From the NCBI RefSeq assembly GCF_000308455.1, contig NZ_BAFP01000268.1:1-60431 (forward strand): a stretch of 60,431 bases of DNA. Reading direction: 5' to 3'. Below the pieces are notes generated by a model. It worked only from the letters and a program-made list of their open reading frames with translations, ran no database searches and was not told the DNA's origin. This stretch comes from Nocardia abscessus NBRC 100374. GTDB taxonomy: Bacteria; Actinomycetota; Actinomycetes; Mycobacteriales; Mycobacteriaceae. Below are positions 57,046-60,431 of this stretch, piece after piece (within the stretch, counting starts at the first letter, position 1; each line of letters begins with the position of its first letter). The position numbers were made by a program, and so were the translations under genes.

Positions 57046-57174
57046 TCAGTCCACGGCCTTGATGATCCGTGGATCCTCGGTGATGATCCGCTTCCGGGGG
57101 GCTTCCTTGCCCCGAGGGTCCGTGCCCCAGTTGTCGTTGGCGGGACCATCCGGGCCGGGGATCTTCTCCTGCAC
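57046..57174 (-). CDS. Small hypothetical protein, 42 residues
   Basis: Starts at GTG 57174 (- strand) behind AAGGAG and ends at 57046. It is Pro/Gly/Asp-rich at first (MQEKIPGPDGPANDNWGTDP), then basic (APRKRIITEDPRIIKAVD). It is separated by about 60 bases from the regulator gene upstream. Well placed ribosome-binding site; function unknown. Confidence 0.6.
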   Translation of the reverse strand: MQEKIPGPDGPANDNWGTDPRGKEAPRKRIITEDPRIIKAVD

Positions 57175-57234
57175 GCGTACTCCTTCGATTCGGGTATCTC
57201 CTTGGATCCCCCCGACGGGTGCCGGGGGAAGACT

Positions 57235-57474
57235 TCAGCGCCTGCTGAACTCGCGGTAGACGGGCTTGCGGAACAGTGCGCGGCCACGGCCGGTGGGCAG
57301 CCAGCCTCGTGCTGTGCCTGCGACGAGGTCGCAGTGGGCGAGTTCGGCGATCTCCTTGCGGGCAACATGCTCAGACAGGTCCGTCTGACGGCTGAGTTCG
57401 CGGACAGATACGCGGCGGCCGTCCTCGGCGATCAGCGCGCCGAGCAGTTTGGCTTGCGGTTCACTCAACGGCAT
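57235..57474 (-). CDS. Winged-helix regulator (MarR-like fold)
   Basis: A 79-residue DNA-binding protein: MPLSEPQAKLLGALIAEDGR, VSVRELSRQTDLSEHVARKE and a wing with GWLPTGRGRALF. This pattern fits a winged helix. It probably controls the small accessory genes of this cluster. Starts at ATG 57474, in a TGATG overlap with the upstream gene. Confidence 0.7.
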   Translation of the reverse strand: MPLSEPQAKLLGALIAEDGRRVSVRELSRQTDLSEHVARKEIAELAHCDLVAGTARGWLPTGRGRALFRKPVYREFSRR

Positions 57475-57638
57475 CAGCGGCCACTCACCTGCTGCTTGAA
57501 GCGGAGGGCGACCTGCTTACGCGGGCACGGCGGGACGCAATCCGCGTGGATCTTCACGATCCCGTCCGCCCATTCGGCGTCCATCAGCCAGTCGATGGTG
57601 GTGTCGTTGCATTCGTCCGGTCGGGGCCTAGTCGGCAT
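57474..57638 (-). CDS. Small protein with Cys cluster
   Basis: A 54-residue protein; ATG 57638 is preferred because GGAGGCG precedes it, though ATG starts 4 and 15 codons upstream are in frame. It has DECNDTTIDWLMDAEW and IHADCVPPCPRK, with three cysteines. Not recognised. Overlaps the gene upstream by 11 bases. Confidence 0.55.
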   Translation of the reverse strand: MPTRPRPDECNDTTIDWLMDAEWADGIVKIHADCVPPCPRKQVALRFKQQVSGR

Positions 57639-57822
57639 ACTCGCCTCCATCCCCTGAGCCTTGGCTGTAGGCGTGCGCGGCAAGGTATTGCAGGCAGGCG
57701 GGTCCGTGGCCGGAGTGGATGTTGGAGACGAACCGGGCCTGGTCCAGGGAGCGGAACGGTCCCTCTCCGGAGCATCGCCGGTGGGTGTGCCTCCACTGGT
57801 CGGCGTCGGCGAGCGTGGTCAC
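57628..57822 (-). CDS. Small hypothetical protein
   Basis: A 64-residue protein starting at GTG 57822, GTGA-coupled to the membrane protein gene upstream. WRHTHRRCSGEGPFRSLDQA and then HGPACLQYLAAHAYS have two cysteines and several histidines. Resembles small proteins of actinobacterial integrative elements, with no assigned function. Confidence 0.6.
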   Translation of the reverse strand: MTTLADADQWRHTHRRCSGEGPFRSLDQARFVSNIHSGHGPACLQYLAAHAYSQGSGDGGEYAD

Positions 57823-57941
57823 TGGACTGCCTCGTCGCGGTTCGGGCCGGGCTCGGGACGGCGCCATGCGGCGAGGTAGACGGCCGCGGTGAGGAGCGGC
57901 AAGCCGACGGCTACGGCTATGGCGGCGATGAGTTCGGGCAT
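57819..57941 (-). CDS. Tiny membrane protein, 40 residues
   Basis: Starts at ATG 57941 (- strand). MPELIAAIAVAVGLPLLTAA is a membrane segment, followed by VYLAAWRRPEP and a hydrophilic tail. First gene of the small accessory run, with GGGGGT upstream as a weak ribosome-binding site. Confidence 0.6.
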   Translation of the reverse strand: MPELIAAIAVAVGLPLLTAAVYLAAWRRPEPGPNRDEAVQ

Positions 57942-58102
57942 CGGGTGTACCCCCTGGGCGCGTGTTGTGTTGTGGCTAGGTGCACCCGGCGCCGGGGGCG
58001 GTGGTCGTAGTGTGGCTACGAACCATCGCGGCGGAGGCCACTTCGGGGGTCGGGACTCGCCCAGCGCCGGGTGCTGCACTCAGAGTCACACCGGGTGGTA
58101 CG

Positions 58103-58146
58103 CAAAAAGAATGGCACTTCCGGTTTGTGTCGCCCGGAAGTGCCAT
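58103..58146 (-). terminator. Terminator of the XRE-TPR gene
   Basis: A perfect 13-base stem, ATGGCACTTCCGG (58111-58123) and CCGGAAGTGCCAT (58134-58146), followed on the - strand by TCTTTTTG. It lies just beyond the stop of the leftward gene at 58162. Confidence 0.9.
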
Positions 58147-58161
58147 GTAGGAGGGAGTGTT

Positions 58162-59331
58162 TCAGTAATCGAGTCGAACGAAATCGGCGAGGTCTCTCAT
58201 TTCGTCGGTGAGCGTGCGCCGGTCGTAGATGATCGCGCCGAGGATGTCGCGGGCGTACCGCTGCTGCGCCAACCACTCCGGAGCCGACTGCCGCAGCTCC
58301 GCCAGTCTCTCGACGGCGGTGGAGTGGTTACGCATCTGCGCGTGCGCACAAGCCACGTCGAGCCGGTGCCGCAATCGCCCCGCGCTGACCGGTTGCAGCG
58401 TCGTCGGGGGCGTGCGCTCGGCGATGGCGAGAGCCCGGTCCGGCTGCTCGGCGATGATCGCTGTCTCCGCCGCGATATGCCCTACCGTGACGGGCCCGTA
58501 CGTGCGGACCGTCTGATGGTCGGACAGGACCTCGCGCCCGATCCGGTAGGCCGCTGACCGTGCCAGGCTCATAGCGTCCTCGGCCCGGCCGGGTTGGTTG
58601 TCGCGGATGGAGGCGTTCGCCGCGTACAGCCACAATCGACCCCACAGCGCCAGCTCGTGTGTCGTGGCACGGGAGAACCGTGGCTCGATGCGGTCGGCCC
58701 ATTCGATCGCCAGCCGCTCGGCGTCGGTCAACCGGCCCTGCCGCAGGTACGCCCACACGAGAGTGTTGGCCGCCGCAGCGGCGTCGAGGTGGTCACCAGC
58801 CGAGTCGATCGCGCGCGCCAGAGTGTCCTCGGCGGTGTCGAACTGCCGGTTCTGCACGAGCAGCCAGCCCGCCATGCCGAGGATTCTGGCTCGAATGATG
58901 CGCCCGTCTTGCTCGTCGAGCTGGTCGGCGTCTCGCAGCAGGGCGGGCAGGCTGGACGCGATCGTCCGATACTGGTGGGTGCCCATCAGTGGGCGCAGTT
59001 CCTCGAACGCTGCCCGGACTCCGTCGAGAGTGACCGGTTCGTCGGCGAGCTGTTCGAACTGGCCGACCAAGGCTCGCCGCACTGGCTCCCACAGGTCGTC
59101 TGTGGCGGCGTCGGCGTACTCGGCGTCCCGGCGAGTTTGTAGGTCCGAGGTTCGCACCCTCAACCCCACGGCGAGCTTCCGCAGCGTTTCCAGGCGAACA
59201 TCAGACTTCTCGCCCTGTTCGATCTTCCGAATCAGGGAGATGGACACGCCGGACTGGTCGGCGAGTTCCTGTTGCGTGAGTCCGCGTCGTTTCCGTACCG
59301 ATTTCAGGCGGTCGCCTATTTCCACACTCAT
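58162..59331 (-). CDS. XRE-family regulator with TPR-like C-terminus
   Basis: A 389-residue regulator. The N-terminal helix-turn-helix (about 5-62) has LKSVRKRRGLTQQELADQSG and VSISLIRKIEQGEKSDVRLE. The rest (about 80-380) is a helical TPR-like array (QNRQFDTAEDTLARAIDSAG, LVWAYLRQGRLTDAERLAIE). ATG 59331 is chosen as the domain start; no ribosome-binding site precedes it, so the message may be leaderless. An in-frame ATG at 59469 would add 46 basic, low-complexity residues. Such regulators often sense a small ligand or peptide through the TPR part. Confidence 0.8.
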   Translation of the reverse strand: MSVEIGDRLKSVRKRRGLTQQELADQSGVSISLIRKIEQGEKSDVRLETLRKLAVGLRVRTSDLQTRRDAEYADAATDDLWEPVRRALVGQFEQLADEPVTLDGVRAAFEELRPLMGTHQYRTIASSLPALLRDADQLDEQDGRIIRARILGMAGWLLVQNRQFDTAEDTLARAIDSAGDHLDAAAAANTLVWAYLRQGRLTDAERLAIEWADRIEPRFSRATTHELALWGRLWLYAANASIRDNQPGRAEDAMSLARSAAYRIGREVLSDHQTVRTYGPVTVGHIAAETAIIAEQPDRALAIAERTPPTTLQPVSAGRLRHRLDVACAHAQMRNHSTAVERLAELRQSAPEWLAQQRYARDILGAIIYDRRTLTDEMRDLADFVRLDY

Positions 59332-59426
59332 ATATCCGAGGCTACGACGAATTCTCCTGCGGGGGCGATGATCCACGCGGGTAGACTGTCGTTCGCCGCG
59401 GTCACCACACTCAGACTCGGCAGATG

Positions 59427-59456
59427 AGCCGCCTCGGACCCCCGTCCGGGGCGGCT
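59427..59456. terminator. Strong hairpin between the XRE-TPR gene and the upstream unit
   Basis: A 13-base stem with one wobble, AGCCGCCTCGGAC (59427-59439) and GTCCGGGGCGGCT (59444-59456), loop CCCC. It lies ten bases beyond the stop of the gene at 59466. The T-rich side faces + strand transcription, so it may act in either direction. Confidence 0.55.
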
Positions 59457-59465
59457 TTCTTGCTG

Positions 59466-59618
59466 TCATGACACTGGTACCTCCACGCGCATCCCTCCGC
59501 CATGGCGTTCCAGCCAGCCGATCAGCGGCCCCATGAAGTCCGTCAGCAGTTCCAGTTCGTGGGGGAAGTTCTCGCGGCACTGCTCGGGCACGGTGAACGT
59601 GAGCGTCGTCGTGGTCAT
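59466..59618 (-). CDS. Small hypothetical protein, 50 residues
   Basis: Starts at ATG 59618 in an ATGA overlap. TTTTLTFTVPEQCRENFPHE then LELLTDFMGPLIGWLERHGG reads as a short strand and a helix. It is coupled to the larger gene upstream, possibly as a partner. Family not recognised. Confidence 0.6.
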   Translation of the reverse strand: MTTTTLTFTVPEQCRENFPHELELLTDFMGPLIGWLERHGGGMRVEVPVS

Positions 59619-60052
59619 GCTTCGAACGCATCCCGGTCAACGATGGTCCACAGTTCCACCCGCCAGCCGTCGACAGTCCCGCGCCATTCCCGGACGCCGT
59701 CTCCATGCTCGGGGTCCTCGGTGAGGCCGAGCGCGGTCGACCAGGCGGTGATGATGGCGATGGCGTCGGGATAGTCGAGGTCGCTCACATGGGCGAGCAG
59801 GGTCGGCACGGTCCGAATCTCTCCGTCGCGCACCTCGTTGAAGATGCGCCGCTCCCAGCCCAGCTCAGGTAAGGGCCGGGTGGTGATACGGGAGACGGTG
59901 GCGTCAGCTTCGCTGGTCCACATATCGACTTCGGCGAGGAGGTGGCGGTAGGCAGTCGGGGGATGGGCGGAGGCGGCGGCGGCCCGGAGCTGGGTGGCTA
60001 TCCAGTCGGGATCGCGGACGGTCTCGGCGGTGGGGCGGACGGTGGCGGTCAC
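59615..60052 (-). CDS. Hypothetical accessory protein
   Basis: A 145-residue protein starting at GTG 60052 (- strand), GTGA-coupled to the secreted protein gene. It is acidic and looks globular (VRDPDWIATQLRAAAASAHP, LPELGWERRIFNEVRDGEIR, VREWRGTVDGWRVELWTIVD). Resembles actinobacterial hypothetical proteins seen on mobile elements. No catalytic motif found. Confidence 0.65.
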   Translation of the reverse strand: MTATVRPTAETVRDPDWIATQLRAAAASAHPPTAYRHLLAEVDMWTSEADATVSRITTRPLPELGWERRIFNEVRDGEIRTVPTLLAHVSDLDYPDAIAIITAWSTALGLTEDPEHGDGVREWRGTVDGWRVELWTIVDRDAFEA

Positions 60053-60378
60053 CGGATCACGCCCAGCAGCTCCGGGCAGACCACATCCACCATCGTTCCG
60101 AGGGCGTAGCCCAGCTGGTGCGGGTAGTGGTCCACGGCCAGGTGCTCGAGCGCCCCGCGCTTCCCGGCGGGGGTGGGGTCGGCACGCAGGATGCCGCACA
60201 CCTCGTGGGCGGTGGCGATGATCTCCGGCTGGAACTGGCGATTGACTCCACCGAGCAGGAGGCGAAATTCCATCTGCTGGCCGTCGGTCCAGCCCGGCCA
60301 CGGGGCGGCGTGGGAAGGCCAGGGGGTGAGGGACAGGGCGGCAGCGGCGAGGGCGATAGTGGTGATGCGGATTCGCAT
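60049..60378 (-). CDS. Secreted DUF732-like protein
   Basis: A 109-residue protein starting at ATG 60378. A signal peptide (RIRITTIALAAAALSLTPWP, cleavage after SHA near 24) is followed by a mature part with AHEVCGILRADPTPAGKRGA and VVCPELLG. The conserved helix plus two-cysteine layout matches DUF732, a family confined mainly to Mycobacteriales. Next to the right att core, it is a candidate lysogenic-conversion gene. Confidence 0.75.
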   Translation of the reverse strand: MRIRITTIALAAAALSLTPWPSHAAPWPGWTDGQQMEFRLLLGGVNRQFQPEIIATAHEVCGILRADPTPAGKRGALEHLAVDHYPHQLGYALGTMVDVVCPELLGVIR

Positions 60379-60422
60379 GAAGGGCTCCGATTAGAGGGGA
60401 GTCATGTACCCGGCTATCGTCG

Positions 60423-60429
60423 GATATCT
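60423..60429. other. Putative right attachment-site core (GATATCT)
   Basis: Matches 2-8 at the left end. Together the two mark the window as a complete element bounded by short direct repeats. The surrounding bases differ, as expected for attL and attR of a serine integrase. Confidence 0.45.
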
Positions 60430-60431
60430 CT

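Noticed and set aside
56913..57368. A 151-codon - strand frame near the right-end terminators
   Set aside because: It runs through both the terminator hairpin and the better supported 42-residue gene, and has a Ser/Arg/Pro-rich shadow composition.
59332..59469. Extended start of the XRE-TPR gene at 59469
   Set aside because: It would add 46 basic, low-complexity residues and run through a strong hairpin; the domain begins at 59331.
1..60431. CRISPR array
   Set aside because: No series of repeats with unique spacers of regular length; the only regular short repeats are the four iterons, whose spacers are about 10 bases.

Overview
The window reads as one complete temperate actinobacteriophage (or prophage) genome of about 60 kb, GC-rich, with GTG, ATG and a few TTG starts. 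Several features point to a mycolic-acid host of the order Mycobacteriales (Nocardia, Rhodococcus or Gordonia type; I cannot say which). These are a WhiB-type protein, LGFP repeats on the endolysin, a secreted DUF732-like protein and a typical actinobacterial signal peptide. A large serine integrase starts 34 bases from the left end, and the same 7-base word GATATCT sits at both extreme ends, as expected if the window is cut at the attachment cores.

Left arm (1-26.3 kb, almost all + strand). After the integrase and a 350-base lower-GC gap comes the immunity region: a leftward XRE repressor and a rightward Cro-like gene diverge from a 140-base switch that carries three copies of a TGTGCCA word. 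An antirepressor follows, then about 50 mostly tiny genes joined by 4-base ATGA/GTGA overlaps, so that most of this arm reads as translationally coupled mRNA. Recognisable islands are a WhiB-like protein, a recombination module (RecB-like nuclease, Sak4-like ATPase, HNH nuclease, cytosine methylase), a replication module (initiator with an iteron array inside its gene, DnaB/RepA-like helicase, PD-(D/E)XK nuclease), a Dam-like adenine methylase and a RusA resolvase. From 22.8 to 26.3 kb DUF6221-like and GESTGP-motif paralogues are repeated, one of them frameshifted. A terminator at 26310-26338 closes the arm.

Middle (26.4-29.5 kb). A DNA-binding-like gene is followed by a short promoter-terminator unit and a run of very small, basic or membrane proteins. 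One of these carries the same C-terminal motif as the tape measure protein 17 kb away.

Right arm (29.5-56.8 kb). This is a classic siphovirus late operon: HNH, terminase small and large, portal, MuF-like protein, scaffold, decoration protein, lambda-E-type capsid protein, five connector genes, major tail protein, tail chaperones with a -1 frameshift, a 1395-residue tape measure with an NlpC/P60-like hydrolase domain, two tail-tip proteins and three tandem collagen-like fibre proteins. The lysis genes follow (DUF1906-amidase-LGFP endolysin with small membrane and coiled-coil partners), then two more fibre-type genes and a PAF-acetylhydrolase-like esterase.

Right end (55.3-60.4 kb, mostly - strand). 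This holds accessory cargo: a secreted 80-residue protein, a run of small genes with a winged-helix regulator, an XRE-TPR regulator, and a three-gene unit that includes a secreted DUF732-like protein. The units are separated by strong hairpin terminators, as expected of independently expressed lysogenic-conversion genes. All assignments come from reading motifs and context; no database search was run.
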